Assembly: GCA_023473665.1 (NCBI GenBank) | Contig: JAMCYM010000002.1 | Location: 62,001 to 126,000, forward strand | Direction: 5' to 3' | Length of the DNA: 64,000 nucleotides | Origin: Candidatus Marsarchaeota archaeon | GTDB taxonomy: Archaea > Micrarchaeota > Micrarchaeia > Micrarchaeales > Micrarchaeaceae | In this document: piece after piece, positions 49,043 through 57,706 of the stretch | Numbering within the stretch: position 1 is the stretch's first letter | How the letters are laid out: each line of letters begins with the position of its first letter | Notes under the pieces: model-generated | What the model saw: only the letters and a program-made list of their open reading frames with translations | Database searches by the model: none | Told to the model about the DNA's origin: nothing | Translations under genes and position numbers: made by a program

Positions 49043-49076
49043 TAGTTTAATTATAAACTAGTTTAATTTTAAACTA
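49043..49076. promoter_or_regulatory. Two tandem 18-bp palindromic operators of the PadR operon
   Basis: TAGTTTAATTATAAACTA (49043-49060) and TAGTTTAATTTTAAACTA (49059-49076) are two perfect or near-perfect inverted repeats that share TA. They lie between the TATA box (ATTTATAAGC, about 49029-49038) and the regulator start at 49084, overlapping the expected transcription start. This is the standard place for autoregulation by a dimeric PadR repressor. Confidence 0.75.
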
Positions 49077-49083
49077 TGGTGCG

Positions 49084-49476
49084 ATGGTGCACGGGAAAGC
49101 GATGGGGGCAGCAGGCATGCGCAGCAGCCTGATAAGCCGGGGATTCATGGGCAAGGGGCCAAGGCAATTCATGATAAAGGCAATGCTGCTCGTGAAGATC
49201 AGTCGCGAGCGCACCTATTCCTACAAACTGATGAAAGAGCTCTTGGTGTTAGCGAAAGCGCGCCACCTCGAAACAGACATGCTAGGACTGAAGAACGAAG
49301 TCTACAACTCAATCGCATCGCTGGAGAAGGCTGGATTCATAAGATCCTCGACAGACTTCAGCTGGGGCAAAACGAGGAAGTACTACTCGCTCACGCCGAA
49401 GGGGAGGAGCGCGCTGCGAATGATGCGCACGACCATACGGAATGCCGTAAGGGGCATGAGCCAGATACTAAAGTAG
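49084..49476 (+). CDS. PadR-family transcriptional regulator
   Basis: The 130-residue protein carries a PadR winged helix: RQFMIKAMLLVKISRERTYS begins helix 1, ELLVLAKARHLETDML is the helix-wing region, and NEVYNSIASLEKAGFIR holds the recognition helix, followed by KTRKYYSLTPKGRSAL, the PadR beta-wing signature. PadR proteins often repress an adjacent ABC exporter, and here the next gene starts seven bases downstream. Two palindromes lie just upstream. The first 25 residues are Gly/Met-rich, so a start at 49102 is also possible. Confidence 0.9.
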   Translation: MVHGKAMGAAGMRSSLISRGFMGKGPRQFMIKAMLLVKISRERTYSYKLMKELLVLAKARHLETDMLGLKNEVYNSIASLEKAGFIRSSTDFSWGKTRKYYSLTPKGRSALRMMRTTIRNAVRGMSQILK

Positions 49477-49483
49477 CGATTGC

Positions 49484-50479
49484 ATGGCCAACATAATAGA
49501 AATAAGCAATGTAGTCAAGAAGTTTGGCGACTTTACGGCAGTCGACAATGTGTCCATTTCTGTTAAGGGGGGCGAGATATTCGGGATTCTAGGCCCCAAT
49601 GGCGCCGGCAAGACCACCACGATAAACATGCTGCTGAGCATACTGCCGATGACGTCAGGAACCATACATGTGGCCGGCATAGATCTAGCAAAGCATCCTG
49701 GGCAGGTAAAGCAGCTCATGGGCATGATGACACAGGAAACAGTTGTAGAAGCTGACCTTACAGCGAGGCAGAACCTCGATATATTCGCGGCGCTCTACCA
49801 CATAGAAGAACCGCTCAGGAGCTGGCGTGTAGCCGAGGCGCTGAAGGAAGCCGAGCTGGTGAAGTTCGCTGATGTCAAGGCCGGCACGTTTTCGGGGGGC
49901 ATGCAACGCAGGCTTGAGCTTGTAAAGTCTATGATCCAGGACCCGAAGATACTGATACTCGACGAGCCGACTACGGGGCTGGACGTCCAGAACAGGCTGA
50001 GCATGTGGGAACGCATACGCGCCCTGAATGGCAGCGGCGTCACGATAATACTCACTACGCAATACCTTGAGGAGGCCGATGCGCTCTGCGACCGCATAGC
50101 GATAATAGACCATGGCAAAGTGAAGGCCATAGGGACCCCATCAGAGCTCAAGAGCATGGTGAGCAAGGGCAACATACTAGAGATAACGCTCAAGCTCTCT
50201 GATGCGGAGAAGGCATACCGCGTCCTGAAGGACAAGCTGAATGTGCCCCTTGAGATCAGGGGCGACCGCATATTGGGCAGCCTCGAAAAGGCGGAGCCAA
50301 GCGTCATAAGCAAGGCCATATCAGTGCTCGAGCGTGAGCATATACAGCCCTTAGCCATAGGGACGCACCTGCCGACGATGAACGATGTGTTCGTGAAGCT
50401 TACGGGCGCGACGCTGCGTGACGCTACAGGCGAACAGACAAGCAACATTGTGAAGATGAGACGCGGGATGCAGAGGTAG
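49484..50479 (+). CDS. ABC exporter ATP-binding protein (DrrA-like)
   Basis: This is the cytoplasmic ATPase of an ABC-2 type exporter. Walker A is GPNGAGKTTTIN, the signature is FSGGMQRRLEL, Walker B is ILILDEPTTGLD, and a C-terminal DrrA-like extension runs from about residue 225 to 331. The partner membrane protein begins four bases after its stop. The operon PadR-ATPase-permease-surface protein suggests export of a drug, lipid or surface component under PadR control. Confidence 0.95.
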   Translation: MANIIEISNVVKKFGDFTAVDNVSISVKGGEIFGILGPNGAGKTTTINMLLSILPMTSGTIHVAGIDLAKHPGQVKQLMGMMTQETVVEADLTARQNLDIFAALYHIEEPLRSWRVAEALKEAELVKFADVKAGTFSGGMQRRLELVKSMIQDPKILILDEPTTGLDVQNRLSMWERIRALNGSGVTIILTTQYLEEADALCDRIAIIDHGKVKAIGTPSELKSMVSKGNILEITLKLSDAEKAYRVLKDKLNVPLEIRGDRILGSLEKAEPSVISKAISVLEREHIQPLAIGTHLPTMNDVFVKLTGATLRDATGEQTSNIVKMRRGMQR

Positions 50480-50483
50480 TCGC

Positions 50484-51608
50484 ATGAGTTTCATTGGTGA
50501 TACGTTTACCCTGTACAAAAGAGAGATGCTGATATTCGCAAGCAGGATGAGAACAAACGTCATTCGCTCAATAATGTTCCCGCTCATCCTGATACTCCTG
50601 CTTGGCAACATAGGCAACAGCTTCCAGCACGTGCCAATAGTTGTAGTCAATTATGCGGACAACCCTACTGCCGGATCGTTCATAAGCGCTCTCCAATCCC
50701 AGAATACACTGTCGGTTATCGCGATAGCGCCCCAGGACGTTGCGATGGCTGACGTATCGAACAACAATGCGGTGCTCGCAGTTGTGATACTACCGGGCTT
50801 CCCGGGCCATACTGGCGGAGCGCCAGCCATAGACCTATACTACAGCAACACCGAGGTAACAGAATCGGAGACCGCGCTGCAGACTGTCGAGTCTGTTGCA
50901 TCTTCATACGGTGCGACCCTGCAGGGTGATCCGCCTTCTGCTGCTACGCCCTCGGCACCTCCAAGCATGTTCTCGTTGCTGCCGCTGGCAGGCGCAACAA
51001 GCACATACAGGACGTTCCTAATCGGCGGCATAATAATCATGGTGGCCGCATTCGGGGCGATGTTCGGCGGTGGAATGTCAATAATAACCGACCGTTCGCT
51101 CGGGAACCTTAAGGCTTTCCTGATAACCCCTATAAACAAGAACACAATAGTGCTGAGCAAGATACTGTCCGGTACGACGCAGTCGCTATTCTCAGGATTC
51201 CTAGCCCTCGGCATAGGGCTGCTGGCCGGAGCTGGAGTGGCGATGGGAGTGCTAGGCTTAGCGTGGATAATCCTCATAGTGTCGCTGCTGTCGCTGGGCT
51301 TCTCAGCTCTTACTGTGACTATAGCGTCTAGGACTTCGAGGCCCGAGATTTATGCAATATTCGCGCAGACCATAACGCTTCCGCTGTGGTTCCTTTCGGG
51401 GGCCTTCTTCCCAACCTCGTCTCTGCCGTCGTGGATATACCCTCTGAGCGTTGTCAACCCGCTCACCTATGCCGCAAACGGGGTGCGCGATGTCATGATG
51501 GCCGGCGTATATCCCGTTGCATCAGCCGCGCTTGATCTGTCTATAGTAGCGGCGTTCAGCCTGATAATGATAATCCTTGCATTCAAGACGTTCAAGAGGA
51601 CGATATGA
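50484..51608 (+). CDS. ABC-2 type exporter permease
   Basis: The 374-residue membrane protein has the ABC-2 layout: TM1 near residues 25-40, an extracellular domain of about 145 residues including the Pro/Ser-rich stretch PPSAATPSAPPSMFSLLPL, then five transmembrane helices from residue 175. The conserved segment LPLWFLSGAFFPTSSLPSWI lies before the last two. It pairs with the ATPase upstream. The stop overlaps the next start (ATGA), so the surface protein is produced together with the transporter. Confidence 0.93.
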   Translation: MSFIGDTFTLYKREMLIFASRMRTNVIRSIMFPLILILLLGNIGNSFQHVPIVVVNYADNPTAGSFISALQSQNTLSVIAIAPQDVAMADVSNNNAVLAVVILPGFPGHTGGAPAIDLYYSNTEVTESETALQTVESVASSYGATLQGDPPSAATPSAPPSMFSLLPLAGATSTYRTFLIGGIIIMVAAFGAMFGGGMSIITDRSLGNLKAFLITPINKNTIVLSKILSGTTQSLFSGFLALGIGLLAGAGVAMGVLGLAWIILIVSLLSLGFSALTVTIASRTSRPEIYAIFAQTITLPLWFLSGAFFPTSSLPSWIYPLSVVNPLTYAANGVRDVMMAGVYPVASAALDLSIVAAFSLIMIILAFKTFKRTI

Positions 51609-53269
51609 TGAGTGGCAAAAACCCGAAAGGCATAAGAATGGGACACGAAGCTATGGCAATTGGAATGGCGGCGCTGATGTTGCTCTGGTTTGCCAGTGCG
51701 GCAAGCGCCCAGTCGACAAGCTATGTTTCCGGAGCGCTGAGCCTGGCCAACCTTGTGATAAGCCCGCAGCCTGTTGTTGCAGGCAGCAACGTGACCGTGC
51801 AGTTCCAGCTGTACAACGACTACAACAACCCGCTGCAGAATGTGAACCTGCAGCTCGAGGCGCAGAATCCAATAATAAACGTATCCCCGTCGCACACCTA
51901 CATAACTGATAGCATAGGCCAGGGCATATTCGGTGGCATAGGCTACAGCATATTCACCTATACGCTCCACATCCCGGCCTCGCTGCCTGCAGGCTCATAC
52001 GAGATAGATGTAGTGGCCACGTACGAATCATCGGCGCCTTCCACATCAGGCCTTAGTTCGAACAACGAGCCGGGCGAATCTGATATGCCGATCTACATCT
52101 ATGTGTACGGCACGCCAAGCATCTCCGTTACAGCGACGCCCTCTCCGCAGATAACGCCTGGCATGACCTCGCTGCTGACGCTCGCTGCGGAGAACAGCGG
52201 CACAGACACGGCGCGGAACGTGAACATAACAATCCTTAGCACCAACGGCATCGCCGTCTCTGGTCCTAGCAGGATAAGCCTTGGCACCATGGCGCAGGGT
52301 GTGCCGGAGCAGGCGAGCACCTCTGTATACGCGCTAACCAACATAAGCGCCGGTACGCAATACATCCCGATGAGGATATCATACACAGCACCCGACGGCA
52401 TGCAGTACGTGCAGGATGTCAACGCACCCGTAAGCGTGTCCATACCAGAGCCTGACGTCGTGGTCAGCATAGAGGGTTCGCAGCCTGCGCAGCTCTACGC
52501 AGGCTCCAACGCCAGCGTCGAGCTTCTCGTGCAGAACATAGGCGGGGGCACAGCAAAAAACGTAAGCATTAACGTGGAATCCAGCAAGTACCTGATAGCT
52601 GGCGGCGCGGCATCAACCTTCTTCATAGGCTCGCTGCCATCAGGTGCCTCTACTACAGAGACCACATTCATAAGCGCCAACAGGAGCTCAGGAAGCGCAC
52701 CATACTACCTGCCTGTCAACGTCTCATACAAGAACGGGGATTACTCCTCAAAGCTGTCGGCAGTTCAGTACGTACCGATAAACATGCAGAATGCCGCGCT
52801 CTTCAACGTTACCTCTGTTATCGATTCGCTTGCGCCAGGCACTTCGTATGCGTCAGTGACATTTTCGATCAGGAACACAGGTAGCGAGACAGCGCAGGAG
52901 ATAACGCTGAGCCTGCAGTCCATCTATCCTATAACAGTGATAAACTCCAACAACTACGTGAACAGCTTGGCGCCAGGCCAGGAAGTAAACGTGACATTCT
53001 ACGTGAGTGCAGATTCGCGCGGCAAGCCAGGAGAGTATCCGGTTACGATATACGAGCAGTGGCGCCAGCCAAACGGGGCTGCTGGCCAGCAGTACTCGGC
53101 GTCTAACGGCTACTATGTTACTGTTGGCTCCGGTGCTGGTTCCTCAGGTTCTATAGGGTCTGACGCAGCATACGCAGTAATAGCAATCGTCATAGTAGTG
53201 GCGATAGCGATGGTGCTGCGCCGCAGGCGCGCAGGCAAGGGCGCGAGGGCGAAGAAGGCAAAGGAATAA
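51605..53269 (+). CDS. COG1361-like extracellular CARDB/S-layer-type protein with C-terminal anchor
   Basis: The 554-residue protein has a signal peptide ending ASAASAQS at about residue 36, followed by at least four tandem Ig-like/CARDB repeats. These open with phrases such as NLVISPQPVVAGSNVTVQFQ, TLAAENSGTDTARNVNIT and LLVQNIGGGTAKNVSINV. A Gly/Ser linker (GSGAGSSGS) precedes one hydrophobic helix and a basic tail (RRRRAGKGARAKK). COG1361 proteins next to ABC-2 genes are common in archaea and may be accessory extracellular subunits. The C-terminus has the three-part form of a sortase-type sorting signal; see findings. Confidence 0.88.
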   Translation: MMSGKNPKGIRMGHEAMAIGMAALMLLWFASAASAQSTSYVSGALSLANLVISPQPVVAGSNVTVQFQLYNDYNNPLQNVNLQLEAQNPIINVSPSHTYITDSIGQGIFGGIGYSIFTYTLHIPASLPAGSYEIDVVATYESSAPSTSGLSSNNEPGESDMPIYIYVYGTPSISVTATPSPQITPGMTSLLTLAAENSGTDTARNVNITILSTNGIAVSGPSRISLGTMAQGVPEQASTSVYALTNISAGTQYIPMRISYTAPDGMQYVQDVNAPVSVSIPEPDVVVSIEGSQPAQLYAGSNASVELLVQNIGGGTAKNVSINVESSKYLIAGGAASTFFIGSLPSGASTTETTFISANRSSGSAPYYLPVNVSYKNGDYSSKLSAVQYVPINMQNAALFNVTSVIDSLAPGTSYASVTFSIRNTGSETAQEITLSLQSIYPITVINSNNYVNSLAPGQEVNVTFYVSADSRGKPGEYPVTIYEQWRQPNGAAGQQYSASNGYYVTVGSGAGSSGSIGSDAAYAVIAIVIVVAIAMVLRRRRAGKGARAKKAKE

Positions 53270-53335
53270 CGGGCGCTGCTGCACGGCAGCGCAGTCCCTG
53301 CCATAAGTTTATAGAATTATAACCTAGGAATATAA

Positions 53336-54271
53336 GTGGGGATTGGATTGAACGCAGGCGTCATGGGTCTATTGGATCCAGTGCTCAAGAAGTACAACGT
53401 GCCAGAGTGGCTGAGACCATACCTATACGAGTACGCGCGCAAGGACCCCATCAACGCGATCAAGCGCGCCACCAGCTTCATAGACGTAAAGAGGAAGAAG
53501 GGAGTCGTTACGAGCAGCTACATCAAGCTGCCGAACAACATCACCTTCAAGACCGAGAGCGTGGTGCACATACTGAGCCTGTTCTTCTACGGCGAGGAAG
53601 AGGCAGCTAAGATAGCGAAGGAATGGGCGTCCGGGCACGACATGCCGAGCAGGGAGTATGCTGAGCAGTTCGCCGGCATGGTCGAGATGTACGAGAAGCA
53701 CCTGCGCGCCATAAAGAACCTGCTTGGAGGGATGGGCTACAAGCCCACCGAGCCCACGAGGGAGGTGCGCGAGGTGTTCGACTACATGCACGCGATAGAG
53801 GGCTGGCCGGAGCGCATGGTTGCAGCGAATATTTTGCTCAAGCAGTCATACGGCGCAGCTTTCGGCTCCACCTTCTACAAGACTTTTTACTTCGTGATGC
53901 CTGAATTCATGCGCTCGTTCGGAAAGGTGTTCAATGATACGAACAACATAGCTGTTAGGGGTGCGGATCTCGCCAATGTGGCGGTCAAGTCGAAGGCGGT
54001 TCCCGACGCGCGCCTCATCGAGCTTTCGGAGGGCATGCTCTCAAGGGTGGCGCGCTCCATAGACTCGGAGATGCCTATGGCCAGGGCGTCTGGCATAAAG
54101 AACGAGGCTGAGCTGCTGCGCAGGCTGGCGATTGCGTATCCGTTGCACACGCTGAAAGAGCTCGGCGTAGAGCTTGACATCGAGGGGGAAGAGCAGGCGA
54201 TATCCGCGATGGCTGGAAGATTGGGCGCAGCCAAGCCAAGAGCAAAACGGAGCGCACACGGCAAAGGCTAA
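53336..54271 (+). CDS. Uncharacterised helical protein
   Basis: I do not recognise this 311-residue protein. It is predicted almost all helical, with EYAEQFAGMVEMYEKHLRAI and AAFGSTFYKTFYFVMPEFM being the most striking amphipathic segments, and a basic tail (GAAKPRAKRSAHGKG). No signal peptide or transmembrane helix is clear. A TATA-like box (GTTTATAGAATTATAA, about 53307) is about 25 bases before the GTG at 53336, consistent with a leaderless start; TTG 53348 and ATG 53363 are alternatives. Good coding composition makes it a real gene. Confidence 0.7.
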   Translation: MGIGLNAGVMGLLDPVLKKYNVPEWLRPYLYEYARKDPINAIKRATSFIDVKRKKGVVTSSYIKLPNNITFKTESVVHILSLFFYGEEEAAKIAKEWASGHDMPSREYAEQFAGMVEMYEKHLRAIKNLLGGMGYKPTEPTREVREVFDYMHAIEGWPERMVAANILLKQSYGAAFGSTFYKTFYFVMPEFMRSFGKVFNDTNNIAVRGADLANVAVKSKAVPDARLIELSEGMLSRVARSIDSEMPMARASGIKNEAELLRRLAIAYPLHTLKELGVELDIEGEEQAISAMAGRLGAAKPRAKRSAHGKG

Positions 54272-54332
54272 ATATGTTACCGCAAAATTCTCTTTGCAAA
54301 CGCCTCAGAAGCAAAACTAAGCAAGTGATACT

Positions 54333-54635
54333 ATGGACGAAAACACACAAATCGCAGGGACGCAGCAGAAGGAGAATATAGTGTATATAGGAAAGAAGCC
54401 CACCATGAACTACGTGCTTGCGGTGGTGACGCAGTTCAACAGCGGCGTGCCAACTGTGACAATAAAGGCGCGCGGTAATGCCATATCGAGGGCTGTCGAC
54501 GTGAAGGAGATAGTGATGAACAAGTTCATGCCCAACGTAAAGGAGCGCGGCATAACCACCTCGTCCGAAGAGCTTACGAACGAGGACGGCACGAGGTCGA
54601 AGGTCAGCGCCATACAGATAGTCTTGGCTAAGTGA
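54333..54635 (+). CDS. albA: Chromatin protein Alba
   Basis: Alba is a dimeric DNA- and RNA-binding chromatin protein. The 100-residue protein has the family core from residue 15: [20 protein letters not shown] (with the conserved Lys of IGKKP), followed by [20 protein letters not shown], the DNA-contacting loop region. The C-terminal hairpin is [20 protein letters not shown]. The TATA box lies about 35-60 bases upstream. It precedes the aspS leader on the same strand. Confidence 0.95.
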   Translation: MDENTQIAGTQQKENIVYIGKKPTMNYVLAVVTQFNSGVPTVTIKARGNAISRAVDVKEIVMNKFMPNVKERGITTSSEELTNEDGTRSKVSAIQIVLAK

Positions 54636-54720
54636 CCTCCTCTTTTTCTTAAATGCATCGGCCAGCATGCCGATGCAGACAAGCTTTTTATAGCTGGTTA
54701 CTCATTACAGAATGTATAGC

Positions 54721-54755
54721 AGAAAGCCCCTATCCTTTAGATAGGAGAGGATGTC
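54721..54755 (+). mobile_element. Possible relic of an IS200/IS605 (TnpB-type) right end
   Basis: The sequence AGAAAGCCCCTATCC, a five-base loop region, and GATAGGAGAGGATGTCAG form a small hairpin (CCTATC/GATAGG) followed by GGATGTCAG. Archaeal TnpB-carrying elements often end with a GC-rich hairpin of the same style before GATGTCAC. No tnpB or tnpA frame is present, so at most a solitary end remains. The match is from memory of the pattern and is uncertain. Confidence 0.3.
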
Positions 54756-54787
54756 AGACTGCAGGGACTTCTGCGCAAGCGATTTCC

Positions 54788-56077
54788 ATGATGCGCACAA
54801 ACTTCATAGGCGAACTCGACAGCGGCATGGACGGCAAGGAGGTTACGCTTGCCGGCTGGGTCCACGAGGTGCGCGAGCTCGGCAAGATGACATTCCTTTT
54901 GCTCAGGGATAGCACAGGCATAGCGCAGGTCATAGCCAAGAAGGGCGAGGCCGACGAAGCCCTCATCAAGCGCATGTCCCTACCGAAGGAGAGCGTCATA
55001 GTTGTCAAGGGGATAGTGCGCGCGAACAAGGAGGCGCGCGCGGGCTTCGAGATAGTGCCGAGCAGCATAGAGAACGTCAACCCGCTATCGGCAGGCATAC
55101 CTTTCGAAGTAACAGGCAAGGTGCCCGTAGAGCTCGACGTGCGCCTGAACAACAGGCACATAGACCTAAGGCGCATACATACTTCCTCGATATTCAGGAT
55201 AGAGTCGACAATACTGTCGGCGTTCAGGAAGACCTTCATGGAGAAAGGCTTCACCGAGATCCGCACCCCGTCAATAGTGGCAGAGGCGACAGAAGGCGGC
55301 ACCGAGCTCTTCCCTGTGCAGTATTTCGAGAGCAAGGCCTATCTGGCGCAATCGCCCCAACTGTACAAGCAGCTTGCAATAATCGGAGGCCTCGACCGCG
55401 TGTTTATAGTGACGCCAGTGTTCAGGGCAGAGAAATCGAACGACGTATACCACCTCAACGAGTCTACGCAGATGGATATAGAGGTGAGCTTCGCAAACCA
55501 TGACGACGTGATAGCAATGCTAAGCGAAACAGTCGTCAATATCGTGAAGACTGTCATTGCAGAGAACAAGAGGGATCTGGACGGACTTGGCGTGAAGTTG
55601 CAGGTGCCAAAACCAGTGGTAATTACGTATACTGATGCTGTCGACAAGCTGAACTCTGCTGGTCACATGATAAAGCTTGGTGATGACTTCACACGAGAGC
55701 ATGAGAAAGCTATAAGCGAGCTGTTCGGTGAGGCAGTCATAGTTAAGGAGTATCCCACAGCGCTGCGCGCCTTCTACTCGATGCCCAACGACAGTAATCC
55801 CGAGCTCTCGAACAGCTTCGACCTGATATACAAGGGCCTTGAGGTGTGCAGCGGCGCGCAGAGGATCCACCTGCCGGAGATGCTTATATCATCGATAAAG
55901 CGCAAGGGCCTAGACCCGAAGGGCTTCGATTTCTACATAAACGCGTTCAGGTGCGGTGCGCCGCCCCACGCAGGCTGGAGCATAGGGCTCGAGCGCATTG
56001 CGATGCAGATAACCGGCTCGCACAACATACGCGAGGCTTCAATGTTTCCGAGGGACAGGAAGAGGCTCACGCCATGA
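54788..56077 (+). CDS. aspS: Aspartyl-tRNA synthetase (archaeal type)
   Basis: This class II synthetase charges tRNA-Asp, and in some archaea also tRNA-Asn. The N-terminal OB-fold (residues 1-105) includes VTLAGWVHEVRELGKMTFLL. The catalytic core begins with the flipping/motif 1 region. Motif 2 is in VTPVFRAEKSND and motif 3 in GWSIGLERIAMQ. The protein is 429 residues from ATG 54788, as in archaeal AspRS, without the bacterial insertion domain. Whether it is discriminating cannot be told. Its last 11 bases overlap the convergent aIF2-gamma gene. Confidence 0.96.
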   Translation: MMRTNFIGELDSGMDGKEVTLAGWVHEVRELGKMTFLLLRDSTGIAQVIAKKGEADEALIKRMSLPKESVIVVKGIVRANKEARAGFEIVPSSIENVNPLSAGIPFEVTGKVPVELDVRLNNRHIDLRRIHTSSIFRIESTILSAFRKTFMEKGFTEIRTPSIVAEATEGGTELFPVQYFESKAYLAQSPQLYKQLAIIGGLDRVFIVTPVFRAEKSNDVYHLNESTQMDIEVSFANHDDVIAMLSETVVNIVKTVIAENKRDLDGLGVKLQVPKPVVITYTDAVDKLNSAGHMIKLGDDFTREHEKAISELFGEAVIVKEYPTALRAFYSMPNDSNPELSNSFDLIYKGLEVCSGAQRIHLPEMLISSIKRKGLDPKGFDFYINAFRCGAPPHAGWSIGLERIAMQITGSHNIREASMFPRDRKRLTP

Positions 56078-57281
56078 CGCCGTAGCCTGTCAGGCGCCAT
56101 CTCTGCGCCACGCTCCTCATCACGGCTATCTTTATCCCCTTCTCTGCACATACCGGGTGGCGAAGCTCGAGCTTCAGCACGCTCTTCTTCGCCTGCACCA
56201 CGTAGCCGACTACAGTCAGCGTGCCAACGCTGAGTATGACTGGTTCGTTGTCTGCGAAGCTCCTCTCTGGTATGTCCTTCCTGTTCAGCGTTGTGTAGCT
56301 CATGCTCATTGAATTTACCACGTCAGGCAGCTTACCTTTGCGCCCCACAACGTTGCCGACAAGCCCGTCAGCCTTCGTTATAGAGGGATCCATCTCGGTA
56401 GAGAGGCCTATCAGGCCGCCAGGTCCCGCATCGGTCAGCTCATCAGTGCCGTTGCTTATGGCGTCTATTTTGGTTATTATGGGCTTGTAGGTCTCGCGCT
56501 TGTGCGCGGTGCTCTTCAGGCCCGGCCTTATCTCCACCTCGTCGCCGGTCTTCAGCATGCCCCTGACTAGTGTGCCGCCCATAACCCCTCCCTTGAGCGA
56601 GCCAACCTTTGCCCCCGGCCTGTTGACGTCGAAAGACCTCGCTATGTACATGAATGGATCAGCGTTGGGGTCATGCTTCGGCACAGGCAGCTTGGTTATC
56701 ATCTCCAGCAGCACGTCGACATTTATGCCTTGGTTGGTCATCACAGGTATTATCGGCGCATTCTCTATCACGCTGCCCTTGATGAAGTCCTTTATCTGCC
56801 TGTAGTGCGCTACTGCCGCCTCCTTGCCAACTATGTCGACCTTGCTCTGTACTATTATCGTGTCCTTTATGCCAAGCAGGTTTATTACCATCAGGTGCTC
56901 GCGCGTCTGCTGCATCGGGCACGGCTCGTTAGCGGCTATCACGAACAGTATCGCATTTATTATGTTGGCGCCTGCTATCGCTGTAGCCATGAGCGTCTCA
57001 TGGCCCGGCGCGTCGAGTATGGATATGCGCATGACCGGCCTGGCCTCGCCGCCGCATTCCGTGCATTTATCGCCTATCGTGTACGCCTCTGGGCCCCTGC
57101 ACCTCTCGCATCTCCTTATTATCGTATCTGCATAGCCGAGTTTTATCGTCATGTTGCGCTTCAGGCTCTCGCTATGCCTGTCGGTCCAGACGTTGGTCAG
57201 CGCCCTCACAAGCGACGTCTTTCCATGGTCTATGTGCCCGAGCGTGCCTATGTTGAGCACGCTCTGCTTGAAACCTTCCAT
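56067..57281 (-). CDS. eif2g: Translation initiation factor aIF2 subunit gamma
   Basis: aIF2-gamma is the GTP-binding core of the factor that brings initiator tRNA to the small subunit. G1 is GHIDHGKTSLVRAL (residues 14-27), the zinc ribbon is CERC...CTEC, G3 is LDAPGHETLM, and G4 is QSKVD (NKxD variant common in aIF2-gamma). Domains II and III follow, with GGTLVRGML and the conserved QPSLTIG-like region replaced by DPSITKADGLVGNVVG. The length of 404 residues is normal. It follows eS6 by 11 bases in the operon CDC48-eS6-aIF2gamma. Confidence 0.96.
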   Translation of the reverse strand: MEGFKQSVLNIGTLGHIDHGKTSLVRALTNVWTDRHSESLKRNMTIKLGYADTIIRRCERCRGPEAYTIGDKCTECGGEARPVMRISILDAPGHETLMATAIAGANIINAILFVIAANEPCPMQQTREHLMVINLLGIKDTIIVQSKVDIVGKEAAVAHYRQIKDFIKGSVIENAPIIPVMTNQGINVDVLLEMITKLPVPKHDPNADPFMYIARSFDVNRPGAKVGSLKGGVMGGTLVRGMLKTGDEVEIRPGLKSTAHKRETYKPIITKIDAISNGTDELTDAGPGGLIGLSTEMDPSITKADGLVGNVVGRKGKLPDVVNSMSMSYTTLNRKDIPERSFADNEPVILSVGTLTVVGYVVQAKKSVLKLELRHPVCAEKGIKIAVMRSVAQRWRLTGYGVMA

Positions 57282-57292
57282 AAGCTAACCAA

Positions 57293-57697
57293 CTACTGTT
57301 TTGCCTCCTGTGCCTCGCCGGCCGGCTTCTCCTTCTTCGGGAGAACCTCGTCTATGCTCTTCGCGCCATACTCTACTATGACTGCGTTGACCTGCTCGGT
57401 GTTCTCGCTTACCATCGAGCCTGCGACCGTCCTGCGCGTCCTTACCCCCTTGTCGCGGCCCGATCTCTTGGCCTGGCTGAGCATGCTCCTCTTGCCGGAG
57501 CCCTGCAGCGACGCATCCATCGGGAAGCCGCTCTTGTCCGAGCCGCCGGTTATCTGCAGCTTGTAGCCGCTCAGGCCTATCACCGCGCCATCCACCACGT
57601 CGCCTATCCTCCTGTTCAGAAGCAACGGCTTCATCTCATCAGTAATCTCTGCCTGTGCGCTCCTTCCAGTCTTCTTGTCGGAATATACCATTTTCAA
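57293..57697 (-). CDS. rps6e: Small-subunit ribosomal protein eS6
   Basis: The 134-residue eS6 protein begins LKMVYSDKKTGRSAQAEI and includes GDVVDGAVIGLSGYKLQITG, GGSDKSGFPMDASLQGSGKR, and RSGRDKGVRTRRTVAGSMVS, matching the conserved body of eS6. It ends in a Lys/Glu/Ala-rich tail without the phosphorylated C-terminus of eukaryotes. GGTGG lies five bases before the TTG at 57697, which gives the normal M-K-x-V start; an in-frame GTG at 57706 and ATG at 57691 are alternatives. It is in an operon with CDC48 and aIF2-gamma. Confidence 0.94.
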   Translation of the reverse strand: MKMVYSDKKTGRSAQAEITDEMKPLLLNRRIGDVVDGAVIGLSGYKLQITGGSDKSGFPMDASLQGSGKRSMLSQAKRSGRDKGVRTRRTVAGSMVSENTEQVNAVIVEYGAKSIDEVLPKKEKPAGEAQEAKQ

Positions 57698-57706
57698 GTG
57701 ACCCAC

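Noticed and set aside
56673-57566. 297-codon frame antisense to aIF2-gamma and eS6
   Set aside because: His/Tyr/Arg-rich product typical of antisense shadows in this GC and codon context; both sense genes are certain.
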